Positions 51,815-59,662 of a DNA stretch of 64,000 nucleotides are shown here, piece after piece. Numbering within the stretch: position 1 is the first letter of the stretch; every line of letters starts with the position of its first letter. Where the stretch lies: NCBI GenBank assembly GCA_046292445.1, contig JBKBQT010000001.1:124001-188000 (forward strand), given 5' to 3'. The translations under genes were made by a program, and so were the position numbers. The stretch is from CALIZF01 sp046292445. GTDB taxonomy: Bacteria; Pseudomonadota; Alphaproteobacteria; Rhodobacterales; Rhodobacteraceae. Below the pieces are notes generated by a model that did no database searches, was not told where the DNA came from, and saw nothing but the letters and a program-made list of their open reading frames with translations.

Positions 51815-53107
51815 TCAGCCCGCCGCCCCGAGCCAGCGCAGGCCGACCCCCGCCGCCCCGCCCAGCGCGAGGACCGCCGGCAGCGGCCAGTGCCGCCCGA
51901 GGATGAGCCATGCGGCGCCGGCGGCGATGCCGAACGCCGCAAGATCGAGCGACGCAAGATCGGGCACAAGCAGGCGGAGGGGGCCGAATCGCACCGGCGC
52001 GAGCCCGGCGAAGAACACGTGCAGCGCGAACCAGAGCGCGAGGTTGAGGATCACCCCGACCACCGCCGCGGCAATAGCGGCCAGCGCGCCGGCCAGCCGG
52101 GGCGCCGCGGTGATCCGGTCAAGCCAGGGCGCAAAGGCGAATATCCACAGGAAACAGGGCACGAAGGTCACCCAAAGCGTCACCGCCGCCCCGGCAGCGC
52201 CCAGCAGCAGACCGCCCTGCGCGAAGGCGGCGAGAAACCCGACGAACTCGGTCACGAGGATCAGCGGCCCGGGCGTGCTTTCCGCCAGCCCGAGCCCGTC
52301 GATCATCTGCACCGGGGTGAGCCAGCCCTTGTCCGCCACGACCGCCTGCGCCATCCAGGCGAGCACCGCATAGGCGCCGCCGAAGGTGACGATGGCGAGA
52401 AGAGCGAAAAAGACCCCGATCTCGGTCAGGATACCGCCCTCGACCACCGCCAGCGCCGCCAGCGGGCCGAGCCACAGCGCCGACCACAGGGCGACCGTGG
52501 CCGCCGTGCGCGGGCGGTCCACCGGCCGGGGCAGGGCGCCAGACCCGCGGCCCGCGGCCATGAACCCCCAGGCGCCGGCGGCGAGGACCACGACCGGAAA
52601 CGGCACGGCCAGCGCAAAGAGCGCGACAAAGGCGGCGCCGGCGATGATCCAAGCCGCCACACCCCGCAGCGCCCGCCGGGCGAGGCGCAGCAGCGCCTCG
52701 AGCACGATGACAACAACGGTCGCCTGCACCCCGGCGAACAGCGCCTGCACCAGCGGCACCCCGCCCACCGCCGCATAGGCCATCGCCAGCAGCAGGACCA
52801 CGACGGCCCCCGGGGCCACGAAGAGCAACCCCGCGATCAGGCCGCCCCGCGTGCCGTGCAGCCGCCAGCCGATCCAGGTCGCCAGCTGCATCGCCTCGGG
52901 GCCGGGCAGGAGCATGCACAGCGACAGCGCCCGCAGGTATTCCGCCTCGGCGATCCAGCGGCGGTCCTCGACGAGCATGCGATGCATCAACGCGATCTGT
53001 GCCGCCGGGCCGCCGAAGGACAGCACGCCGATGCGCAGAAAGGCGGCCGTCAGCGCGCCGAGGCTCGGGGCGGGCGCGGTCGGCGCCCGGGCGTCGGTCG
53101 GCGGCAT
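51815..53107 (-). CDS. chrA: Chromate efflux transporter ChrA
   Basis: 430 residues with about ten membrane spans in two homologous halves. The N-terminal half has FLRIGVLSFGGPAAQIALMH and MLLPGPEAMQLATWIGWRLH. The second half has VVADKGWLTPVQMIDGLGLA with STPGPLILVTEFVGF. This FGGP/LPGPE pair is diagnostic of the long-chain CHR family that pumps chromate out of the cell. No regulator or reductase gene adjoins it. A natural substrate other than chromate is possible. Confidence 0.94.
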   Translation of the reverse strand: MPPTDARAPTAPAPSLGALTAAFLRIGVLSFGGPAAQIALMHRMLVEDRRWIAEAEYLRALSLCMLLPGPEAMQLATWIGWRLHGTRGGLIAGLLFVAPGAVVVLLLAMAYAAVGGVPLVQALFAGVQATVVVIVLEALLRLARRALRGVAAWIIAGAAFVALFALAVPFPVVVLAAGAWGFMAAGRGSGALPRPVDRPRTAATVALWSALWLGPLAALAVVEGGILTEIGVFFALLAIVTFGGAYAVLAWMAQAVVADKGWLTPVQMIDGLGLAESTPGPLILVTEFVGFLAAFAQGGLLLGAAGAAVTLWVTFVPCFLWIFAFAPWLDRITAAPRLAGALAAIAAAVVGVILNLALWFALHVFFAGLAPVRFGPLRLLVPDLASLDLAAFGIAAGAAWLILGRHWPLPAVLALGGAAGVGLRWLGAAG

Positions 53108-53187
53108 CGGGCAATCCTCGCGGCGCCGCTGGCCGGCGCAGCACCGTCATCGGCCGGCCCGCGCGGGCGGTCAAGCCGCGCCCGTGA

Positions 53188-53835
53188 CTATCCGACCGGG
53201 CGGGACAGTTCACGCAGGAGCTTCACCCGCATCGCCCGCGCATAGTCGAGATGTCCGCGCGCCGTGACCACGAAGCCGCCCGGCGTGACGACCCAGTTGC
53301 GGTAGAACTGCGTGATCGACAGCCCCATCGATTCGATGGCCAGCCCGTTGACCTCGACCCCCGCCGCGATCGCCTCGCGCCGGGCGCGCGCGATGGTGAA
53401 CCCGACATTCTCGGCCCCGTCGCCCGACAGATCGACGATGCGGCGGCGGCAATCAGGGACGGCCGCGAACTGCGCCATGGCAAAGGCGAGCGCCTCGCCC
53501 ACGGCGGTATCGGATGCGGTGAAGGCGCGCGGCATGGCGCGGACCGCGGCGGCGAAGGCAGCGGCGTCGGCCGGCGTCACGATCCGCCGCCAGGGCAGCG
53601 ACAGCGCCTGCCGCCCGAGCCCCGACCACTGCACGACTGCAAGCGCGACCGCGCCGCCCGTCAGCGCATCGACGATGGCCGGATCGTCGAGCGCGAGCGC
53701 GAGGCCGTCGACCTGCAGCCGGTATTCGCCGGCATCGACCGACCCCGACACATCCATCGCCAGCACAAGCGCCGCCTCGCAGGCGCTCAGCGGCATCGGG
53801 ACGATCGCAAGGAGCAGGGCGAGAACGCGAAGCAT
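53188..53835 (-). CDS. DUF1194 domain-containing protein (VWA-like, exported)
   Basis: 215 residues. An N-terminal signal peptide (MLRVLALLLAIVPMPLSAC) is followed by a von Willebrand-like domain with ALVLAMDVSGSVDAGEYRLQ as MIDAS-type motif. SDTAVGEALAFAMAQFA and RRIVDLSGDGAENVG are later VWA elements, and the domain ends TARGHLDYARAMRVKLLREL. This is the DUF1194 family, common in alphaproteobacteria, of unknown role. It is likely periplasmic. It follows the tmRNA gene by about 200 bases on the same strand. Confidence 0.9.
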   Translation of the reverse strand: MLRVLALLLAIVPMPLSACEAALVLAMDVSGSVDAGEYRLQVDGLALALDDPAIVDALTGGAVALAVVQWSGLGRQALSLPWRRIVTPADAAAFAAAVRAMPRAFTASDTAVGEALAFAMAQFAAVPDCRRRIVDLSGDGAENVGFTIARARREAIAAGVEVNGLAIESMGLSITQFYRNWVVTPGGFVVTARGHLDYARAMRVKLLRELSRPVG

Positions 53836-54049
53836 GCCCGGTCAGCCTGCGTTGCAACTGCCCTTTCGGCAAGGGCCGGCGCGCAGCGCAGCGGACACCG
53901 TTTCGTGTCAGGGCCGCGCCCGGGCGCTGCATCCGGTCCGGCAAACGGACGGAACGACCGGACGGACGAAGCGATCCGGCAAGCCCGTGTCGGCGATTGA
54001 AATGCCCGATCCCGCGACACCGCGCGGACGCCGCGTCGAGGCGGCGGTT

Positions 54050-54379
54050 CTCTCGGTGGGAAGGTGCAGGTTTCTGTTGCCAGGTACCTGCGAACCCCGC
54101 CCTGAACGGCAAAGCCCAGGGACTTTAGGTTTCGGTTACCCGAACTGCTTACGCAGCAAGAGCGACCGGAGCACGGTTGTCGTTGGCAACTGTACTTTTC
54201 GGACCGATAACGGTGGTACCTCACCGGGCAAAAGCCACACCTTTAGACGTCCGTCGATCCTATTTCGGCCCCTCGCCCCCGCAACGCCGGGTGGTTTGGT
54301 GGAGCCGCCGGGTACCGCCCCCGGGTCCGAACCGTGTATTACGTGCGCGTTTATCGCCATAGTCTGGGTTTCCCCGAGC
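54050..54379 (-). ncRNA. ssrA: Transfer-messenger RNA, circularly permuted two-piece form
   Basis: On the minus strand an acceptor piece comes first. Its 3' end is GGCTCC-ACCA at 54306-54297, with T-stem CCGGG/CCCGG just before it. After 24 spacer bases the coding piece begins GGGGCCGAAATAGG at 54272. GGGGCCG pairs with CGGCTCC to form a seven-base acceptor stem, one pair being G-U. The tag frame runs from GCC at 54187 to TAA at 54151-54149 and encodes ANDNRAPVALAA, the Rhodobacter-type tag. The permuted order is known for alphaproteobacteria. tmRNA rescues stalled ribosomes and tags the products for ClpXP. The outer ends (54379 from the promoter, about 54050 from pairing) are estimates. Confidence 0.95.
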
Positions 54380-54385
54380 CACGTG

Positions 54386-54414
54386 AACATAGGCCCGGCG
54401 CGCGCCCCGCACAA
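54386..54414 (-). promoter_or_regulatory. Promoter of the tmRNA gene
   Basis: On the minus strand: TTGTGC (54414-54409), a 17-base spacer and TATGTT (54391-54386). The spacing is ideal and both boxes agree with sigma70 consensus in four of six bases. The predicted start lies near 54379, just before the acceptor piece of the tmRNA. Confidence 0.6.
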
Positions 54415-54437
54415 GACCCGCCGCGCGGCATGCGAAA

Positions 54438-54461
54438 GGGGCGCGCCGGGCGGCGCGCCCC
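54438..54461 (-). terminator. Rho-independent-type terminator behind the PotD-like gene
   Basis: A perfect 10-bp stem GGGGCGCGCC/GGCGCGCCCC with a 4-base loop, followed on the minus strand by TTTC. It starts 22 bases after the stop of the binding-protein gene and ends upstream of the tmRNA promoter. It would separate the two transcripts. The T-tract is short, so strength is uncertain. Confidence 0.6.
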
Positions 54462-54483
54462 CCGTTGGACGCTGCGGCAAGGA

Positions 54484-55533
54484 TCAGAACCCGGCCTTGA
54501 TCTTCTCGAACTCGACCAGGAACCGCTCGCGCTGCGCCGGGTCCATCGGGGTCTGCGCGAGCAGGATGCCGTCGATCGGATTCACATCCGCGGCGACGAG
54601 GTCGTCGAAGGGGATCGTCGCCATGGCCGCATCGTTGGCATGGGCATAGCCGAAATTGTCCAGAAGCCCGCGCGCCGAGCCGTGTTCGAGCCAGGCATTG
54701 ATGAAGTCATAGGCCTTGTCCTCGGACCCCGGCGAATTGCGCAGGTTCACGTAACCGCAGAACCAGGTCGAGATCCCCTCGACCGGGGTGCGATTGAACC
54801 CGACCGGGAACCCTTCGGACCGCAACAGCGCGACCCCGTCGTTCCACGACCAGGCCAGCAGCACCTCGCCCGAGGCCATGAGCTGCGCCAGCTCCGCCGG
54901 GTCGGCCCAGTAGGCGCGCACGTTCTGATGCGCCGCGCGCAGCCACTCGGCGGCGGCTGCGAACTGCGCATCCGTCACCGTGGTCCAGTCGGTCACGCCG
55001 GTCGCCAGCAGCGCCAGCGCCCAGATGTCGTCGGTGTTGTCGGGCAGCGAGATGCGGCCGGCATATTTCGGATCGAGGAACACCTGCAGGCTGGCGACAT
55101 CCGCCTCGGGCACCTGATCGGTGTTCCATGCAATGGCGGTATAGGCGTAGTCGGTCGGGATGTACCACACGCCCGTTTCGTCCTTGAACACGGGCGAATC
55201 GAGGAACCGCGGCGCGATATTGGCGAATTCCGGGATGCGGCTGACATCCCAGGGCTCGATCAGGCCGGCACTGCGGTAGGCCGGCACCTTGGCCGAGCAG
55301 GGATGCGCCACATCGGCGCGAAAGCCCGCGGCAACCTTCTGGAACGCCTCGTCATCGTCGCCGTAGAGGGCGTAGGTCGGCATCTGCCCATGCTTGGCGA
55401 CATAGGCCTCGATCAGGGATTGCTCCTCGAAGCCGGCCCAGTCGAACACGATGAGTTCCGGGTCGGCGGCATAGGCGGGCAGGGCGATCGCAAGCGCCGC
55501 GGCGGACGCAATCAGGGCGTGGGCACGCTTCAT
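54484..55533 (-). CDS. PotD/SpuD-like polyamine-type ABC substrate-binding protein (orphan)
   Basis: 349 residues. A signal peptide (1-23, MKRAHALIASAAALAIALPA plus YA) precedes DPELIVFDWAGFEEQSLIEA. Typical elements include RADVAHPCSAKVPAYRSAGL, then WYIPTDYAYTAIAWNTDQV and GEVLLAWSWNDGVALLRSEG. This is the periplasmic binding-protein fold of the spermidine/putrescine class. The protein would capture a polyamine or similar cation, but no permease or ATPase gene is adjacent here. GAGG precedes the ATG. Its partners may be elsewhere in the genome. Confidence 0.88.
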   Translation of the reverse strand: MKRAHALIASAAALAIALPAYAADPELIVFDWAGFEEQSLIEAYVAKHGQMPTYALYGDDDEAFQKVAAGFRADVAHPCSAKVPAYRSAGLIEPWDVSRIPEFANIAPRFLDSPVFKDETGVWYIPTDYAYTAIAWNTDQVPEADVASLQVFLDPKYAGRISLPDNTDDIWALALLATGVTDWTTVTDAQFAAAAEWLRAAHQNVRAYWADPAELAQLMASGEVLLAWSWNDGVALLRSEGFPVGFNRTPVEGISTWFCGYVNLRNSPGSEDKAYDFINAWLEHGSARGLLDNFGYAHANDAAMATIPFDDLVAADVNPIDGILLAQTPMDPAQRERFLVEFEKIKAGF

Positions 55534-56059
55534 CGAAGAACCTCATGCGCGGAGGGGAATATGGGTCGCGCTCTGGAGATAACGGCGCGCAACTGCGCGC
55601 TCAAGAGGCATCGGCGCAATCGAACGGTGCGCGCGGGCCGTTTCGGGTCACATTCGTGCAACTGCCGCTCGAACAGGCAATCCTTGCGCGTGCCGCCGCC
55701 CGACGGATGGGGCTTGCCACGGTTCCGTTGCTGATGGACAGTTAACGCAGGTGGAGATGCAGGGCGCTGCGGCCCGGGGTTTGGCTGCTCGAAGCGGTCG
55801 CGGCCTCCGCCGGATGGGGAAACCTGGGATGTTCGACCGACTGCCCGCACCCGAGATTGCCGCCTGCCGACCCAGTCACGGACCATCGCCCGCCCGGCCC
55901 GGCGCCCGGCGGTGACGGCATGCGACGGCGCCGCGTCGATCCGGCCCGCGTGCGTGCGATGACGCGCGGGCCCCTTGCGTCGCAATTCTCGGCCGGGCCG
56001 CGCGCATGGCAGGCGCCGGGGCCGTATGGGTTGTTTTGCCGCGCCGGCTTGCGGGGGCC
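55534..56059. other. 526-base gap with no gene I can identify
   Basis: Between the start of the binding-protein gene (-) and the DinB gene (+). It presumably holds both promoters. A short plus-strand frame ends TAA at 55745 and contains FVQLPLEQAILARAAARRMG, which looks protein-like but matches nothing I know and has no good ribosome site. A 16-base palindrome GCGCGCA-AC-TGCGCGC lies at 55585-55600. Nothing else stands out. It could be a gene remnant. Confidence 0.4.
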
Positions 56060-56575
56060 ATGCCGGTGATCAGCCCGCATTGGTGCGCCACGATGGCACG
56101 CTACAACCACTGGCAGAACAAGTCGCTGACGGTCGCCGCCGACGACCTTGCCGATGCGGCGCGCAAGGCGGACCGAGGGGCCTGGTTCGGGTCCATCGCC
56201 GGCACGCTGTCGCATCTGCTCTGGGCCGATCTGACCTGGATGGCCCGGTTCGAGGGCGGCGCGAAGGTGCCGGGCGGGATCGCGCAGTCCGCGGGCCTCT
56301 TTCCCGACTGGGCCGAGTGGAAGGCGCAGCGCGAGGCGACGGATTTGCGAATCCTCGACTGGGCCGCCGCGCTGGAGCCGATGGACCTCGCAGGCGATCT
56401 GCGCTGGCATTCGGCCCTGCTGGGCGGCGAGGTGGCGCGGTCCAAGGCGCTGTGCGTGGCGCATTTCTTCAACCACCAGACGCATCATCGCGGGCAGGTG
56501 CATGCGATGCTGACCGCTGCCGGCGCGCGGCCTGGCGACACCGACCTGTTCCTGATGCCCGAAACGATGTTCTGA
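56060..56575 (+). CDS. DinB family protein
   Basis: 171 residues from the ATG at 56060. The frame is open to 56006, but the family usually starts at MxxxxxxxxYNxW, here MARYNHWQNKSLTVA after 11 residues. The four-helix DinB/YfiT fold shows metal-ligand histidines in SIAGTLSHLLWADLTWM and HFFNHQTHHRGQVHAML, the conserved HQTHHRGQ motif. Members act as putative metal-dependent thiol transferases or stress proteins, and the actual reaction is unknown. It lies 11 bases upstream of acuI on the same strand. Confidence 0.9.
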   Translation: MPVISPHWCATMARYNHWQNKSLTVAADDLADAARKADRGAWFGSIAGTLSHLLWADLTWMARFEGGAKVPGGIAQSAGLFPDWAEWKAQREATDLRILDWAAALEPMDLAGDLRWHSALLGGEVARSKALCVAHFFNHQTHHRGQVHAMLTAAGARPGDTDLFLMPETMF

Positions 56576-56586
56576 GAGGATCGGCC

Positions 56587-57576
56587 ATGTTCAACGCGCT
56601 GGTGGTGGAGCGGGACGCGGACGGCGCGACGCATGCGGGCATCCAGACGCTCGGCGAGGAACGGCTGCCGCCGGGCGCGGTGACGGTGGCGGTCGCCTAT
56701 TCGACGTTGAACTACAAGGACGGGCTGTGCCTGACGACCGGCGGCGGTCTGGTGAAATCCTGGCCGCATGTGCCCGGCATCGACTTTGCCGGCGTGGTCG
56801 AGGCGAGCGACGATCCCCGCTATCGCCCCGGCGATGCGGTGGTGCTGACCGGCTGGCGGGTGGGCGAGGTCTGGTGGGGCGGCTATGCGCAGAAGGCGCG
56901 CGTCAAGGCCGACTGGCTGGTGCCTTTGCCCGCCGGGCTGACGGCGCGGGAGGCGATGGCGGTCGGCACGGCCGGGCTGACGGCGATGCTGGCGGTGATG
57001 GCGCTCGAGGATCACGGGCTGCGCCCCGGCGCGGGGCCGGTGCTGGTCACCGGTGCGGCAGGCGGCGTCGGGTCGGTGGCGGTCGCGTTACTCGCCGCGC
57101 TGGGGCACGAGGTCGCGGCGGTCACCGGCCGGCCCGAGACCGAGGGCTATCTGCGCAGCCTCGGCGCCACGGGGATCGTCCCGCGCGCCGATCTGGCCGA
57201 GACCGTGCGCCGCCCGCTCGAGGCCGAGACCTGGGCCGGCTGCGTCGACGCGGTGGGCGGCGCGATGCTTGCCCGCGTGCTCGGGCAGATGCGCTATGGC
57301 GCCTCGGTCGCGGCGGTGGGCCTTGCGGGCGGGGCGGGGCTGCCGGCCAGCGTCATCCCCTTCCTGCTGCGGGGGGTGAACCTTCTGGGCATCGACAGCG
57401 TGATGCGCCCCCATGCCGACCGCCTGCGCGCCTGGGACCGGATCGCCCGCGATCTGCCGCGGGATCGGCTCGGGGCGATGATCCGGCCCGCGACCCTGGC
57501 CGATCTGCCCGCGCTCGGGGCCGCGATCCTGCAGGGGCAGGTGCAGGGCCGCGTGGTCGTGGACGTGAACGCCTGA
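56587..57576 (+). CDS. acuI: Acrylyl-CoA reductase AcuI (YhdH-type MDR oxidoreductase)
   Basis: 329 residues from the ATG at 56587. The quinone-oxidoreductase-like MDR fold shows VAYSTLNYKDGLCLTTGGGL and WPHVPGIDFAGVVEASDDP. NADPH binds at VLVTGAAGGVGSVAVALLAA. The C-terminus has LLGIDSVMRPHADRLRAWDR, as in AcuI/YhdH. AcuI reduces toxic acryloyl-CoA to propionyl-CoA in DMSP and 3-hydroxypropionate metabolism, and protects many Rhodobacterales against acrylate. The gene is 3 bases from the ion channel gene. No dmd or ddd gene is seen nearby. Confidence 0.93.
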   Translation: MFNALVVERDADGATHAGIQTLGEERLPPGAVTVAVAYSTLNYKDGLCLTTGGGLVKSWPHVPGIDFAGVVEASDDPRYRPGDAVVLTGWRVGEVWWGGYAQKARVKADWLVPLPAGLTAREAMAVGTAGLTAMLAVMALEDHGLRPGAGPVLVTGAAGGVGSVAVALLAALGHEVAAVTGRPETEGYLRSLGATGIVPRADLAETVRRPLEAETWAGCVDAVGGAMLARVLGQMRYGASVAAVGLAGGAGLPASVIPFLLRGVNLLGIDSVMRPHADRLRAWDRIARDLPRDRLGAMIRPATLADLPALGAAILQGQVQGRVVVDVNA

Positions 57577-57578
57577 GC

Positions 57579-58349
57579 ATGCCGGGTTTTCGTGCCCGCG
57601 TTGCCCGCGCGCTCGATCCTGCGCTTCTGGACCGGCCGGGGCTGTCCGTGGCGAACCGCGTCATCCTTGCGGTTGTCGTCGGCTCGATCGTGATCGGCGT
57701 GCTGGAAACCGAGGTGACGCTGCGCGACAGCTATCCTGCGGCCTTTCATGCGGCGGAACTGATCTGCCTTGCGGTTTTCGTGCTGGAATATCTCGGCCGC
57801 CTTTATGCTGCGCCGGAAAACCCGGCGCACGGTGGGCGGGTTGCCTTCGCGCTCTCGCCCGCCTCGCTGATCGACCTTGCGGTGATCGTGACGCTGCTGC
57901 TGCCGTTCTTCGGGCTAGAGGCGAACCTTCTGCGCATCGTCCGCGTGCTGCGCCTGCTGCGGCTGGCCAAGCTCGGACGGTTCTCGCTGGCCATGACGCT
58001 GCTGGGCAGCGCGGTCTGGCGGCGGCGGTTCGAGTTTGCCGTGGGCCTGATGTTCGCGGTCATCATCCTGATGGGTTCGGCCAGCCTGCTCTATCTTGTC
58101 GAGGGCGGAGTGCAGCCGGATGCCTTCGGGTCGATCCCGCGCGCGATGTGGTGGTCGATCGCGACGCTGACGACGGTCGGCTATGGCGATGTCGTGCCGG
58201 TGACGGGGCTTGGCCGTGTTCTCGCGGCGCTGACCGCCCTGTCAGGCGTCGGGATCATCGCCATCCCGGCCGGCCTGCTGGCCGGCGCGTTTTCCGAGGC
58301 GGTCGCCGCGGCCCGCGCGCGCGGCGAGGAGCCGGACGACGACGCCTGA
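57579..58349 (+). CDS. Voltage-gated-type potassium channel family protein
   Basis: 256 residues from the ATG at 57579. Six membrane spans are predicted. S1 begins ANRVILAVVVGSIVIGVL. S4 carries regularly spaced arginines in LLRIVRVLRLLRLAKLGR. The pore loop contains the K+ selectivity filter TLTTVGYGDVVPVT before S6. It would be a tetrameric K+ channel in the inner membrane, with a short acidic C-terminal tail (RGEEPDDDA) and no ligand-binding domain. It begins two bases behind the acuI stop. Confidence 0.93.
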   Translation: MPGFRARVARALDPALLDRPGLSVANRVILAVVVGSIVIGVLETEVTLRDSYPAAFHAAELICLAVFVLEYLGRLYAAPENPAHGGRVAFALSPASLIDLAVIVTLLLPFFGLEANLLRIVRVLRLLRLAKLGRFSLAMTLLGSAVWRRRFEFAVGLMFAVIILMGSASLLYLVEGGVQPDAFGSIPRAMWWSIATLTTVGYGDVVPVTGLGRVLAALTALSGVGIIAIPAGLLAGAFSEAVAAARARGEEPDDDA

Positions 58350-58408
58350 CCCCGCTTGCAGCCGCCCGCCCTCCCGCTAGGGTGGCGGCGTTCCGATGAG
58401 AGGCCCCC

Positions 58409-59629
58409 ATGCTCGACACCGCCTTTGTCCGCGCGCAGTTTCCTGCCTTTGCCGACCCCGCGCTGGACGGCTGGGGTTTCTTCGAGAACGCGGGCGGCAG
58501 CTATCCCTGCCGGCAGGTGGTGGACCGCCTCACCCGGTTCTACACCCACCGGAAGGTCCAGCCCTATGCGCCCTATCCCGTCTCGCAGCTGGCGGGGGCC
58601 GAGATGGACGAGGCGCGCGCGCGGCTGGCCGCGATGATGGGCGTGGCGGGGGACGAGGTGCATTTCGGCCCTTCCACCTCCGCCAACACCTACACGCTCG
58701 CCCAGGCGGTGCGCGGCTGGCTGAAACCGGGCGAGGCCATCGTCGTGACCGATCAGGACCACGAGGCCAACAGCGGCGTCTGGCGCCGCCTCGCGGATGC
58801 GGGCGTGGCGGTGCGCGAATGGCGGATCGACCCAGCGACGGGGCACCTTGACCGCGCGCGGCTGGCCGACCTTCTGGCCGATGGCGCGGTGCGGCTGGTG
58901 GCCTTCCCGCATTGCTCGAACGTCGTGGCCGAGATCAATGACGTGGCCGCGATCTGCGCCATGGCGCGGGCGGCCGGGGCGGTGACCTGCGTGGACGGCG
59001 TGAGCTACGCGCCGCACGGCCTGCCCGACATTCCCGCCCTCGGGGCCGACATCTACCTCTTTTCCGCCTACAAGACCTACGGCCCGCATCAGGGCATCAT
59101 GGTCGTGCGCCGCGGCCTGGCCGAGGCGCTGCCGAACCAGGGGCATTTCTTCAACGCGGGCAACCCGGTCAAGCGGCTCACGCCCGCGGGGCCCGATCAC
59201 GCCCAGATCGCCGCCTGCGCCGGGATCGCCGACTACATCGACGCGCTGGCCGCGCATCACGGCGTGACCGGCGATGCCCGGGCGCGCAATGCCGGCGTCC
59301 ATGCCCTGATGCGCGCGGCCGAGACGGCGGTGGCGGCGCCGCTGCTGGCCTATGTCGCCGGGCGCAACGACGTGCGCCTGATCGGCCCGGCCGATCCGGT
59401 GACCCGCGCGCCGACCGTGGCGCTCGACCTCGGCCGGCCGGCCGAACCCGTGGCGGCGGCGCTGGCGGCGCATCGGGTGATGGCGGGGGGCGGGCATTTC
59501 TACGCCGTGCGCCCCCTCGCGGCCATGGGGGTGGACACCGGAAAGGGCGTCCTGCGGCTGTCCTTCGTGCATTACACGACGCCGGCCGAGGTTGACCGCC
59601 TGATCGCCGCGCTAGATGCCGTGATCTGA
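58409..59629 (+). CDS. Aminotransferase class V-fold PLP enzyme (cysteine desulfurase-like)
   Basis: 406 residues of PLP-dependent fold type I. The N-terminal GWGFFENAGGSYPCRQVVDR, the phosphate region GPSTSANTYTLAQAVRGWL, and the PLP-binding VTCVDGVSYAPHGLPD are seen. The Schiff-base lysine is in YLFSAYKTYGPHQGIMVV. The C-terminal MAGGGHFYAVRPLAAMG and RLSFVHYTT complete the fold. It resembles SufS/CsdA-like proteins, but an active-site Cys is not obvious, so the reaction is uncertain. It precedes the photolyase gene by about 33 bases. Confidence 0.9.
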   Translation: MLDTAFVRAQFPAFADPALDGWGFFENAGGSYPCRQVVDRLTRFYTHRKVQPYAPYPVSQLAGAEMDEARARLAAMMGVAGDEVHFGPSTSANTYTLAQAVRGWLKPGEAIVVTDQDHEANSGVWRRLADAGVAVREWRIDPATGHLDRARLADLLADGAVRLVAFPHCSNVVAEINDVAAICAMARAAGAVTCVDGVSYAPHGLPDIPALGADIYLFSAYKTYGPHQGIMVVRRGLAEALPNQGHFFNAGNPVKRLTPAGPDHAQIAACAGIADYIDALAAHHGVTGDARARNAGVHALMRAAETAVAAPLLAYVAGRNDVRLIGPADPVTRAPTVALDLGRPAEPVAAALAAHRVMAGGGHFYAVRPLAAMGVDTGKGVLRLSFVHYTTPAEVDRLIAALDAVI

Positions 59630-59662
59630 ACGGCGGGGCGTCGCGCCCCAAGGCGAAAGACG

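Noticed and set aside
54136..54480. Minus-strand open frame of 114 residues in the gap before DUF1194.
   Set aside because: The frame lies on the tmRNA gene, whose structural features explain the sequence fully.
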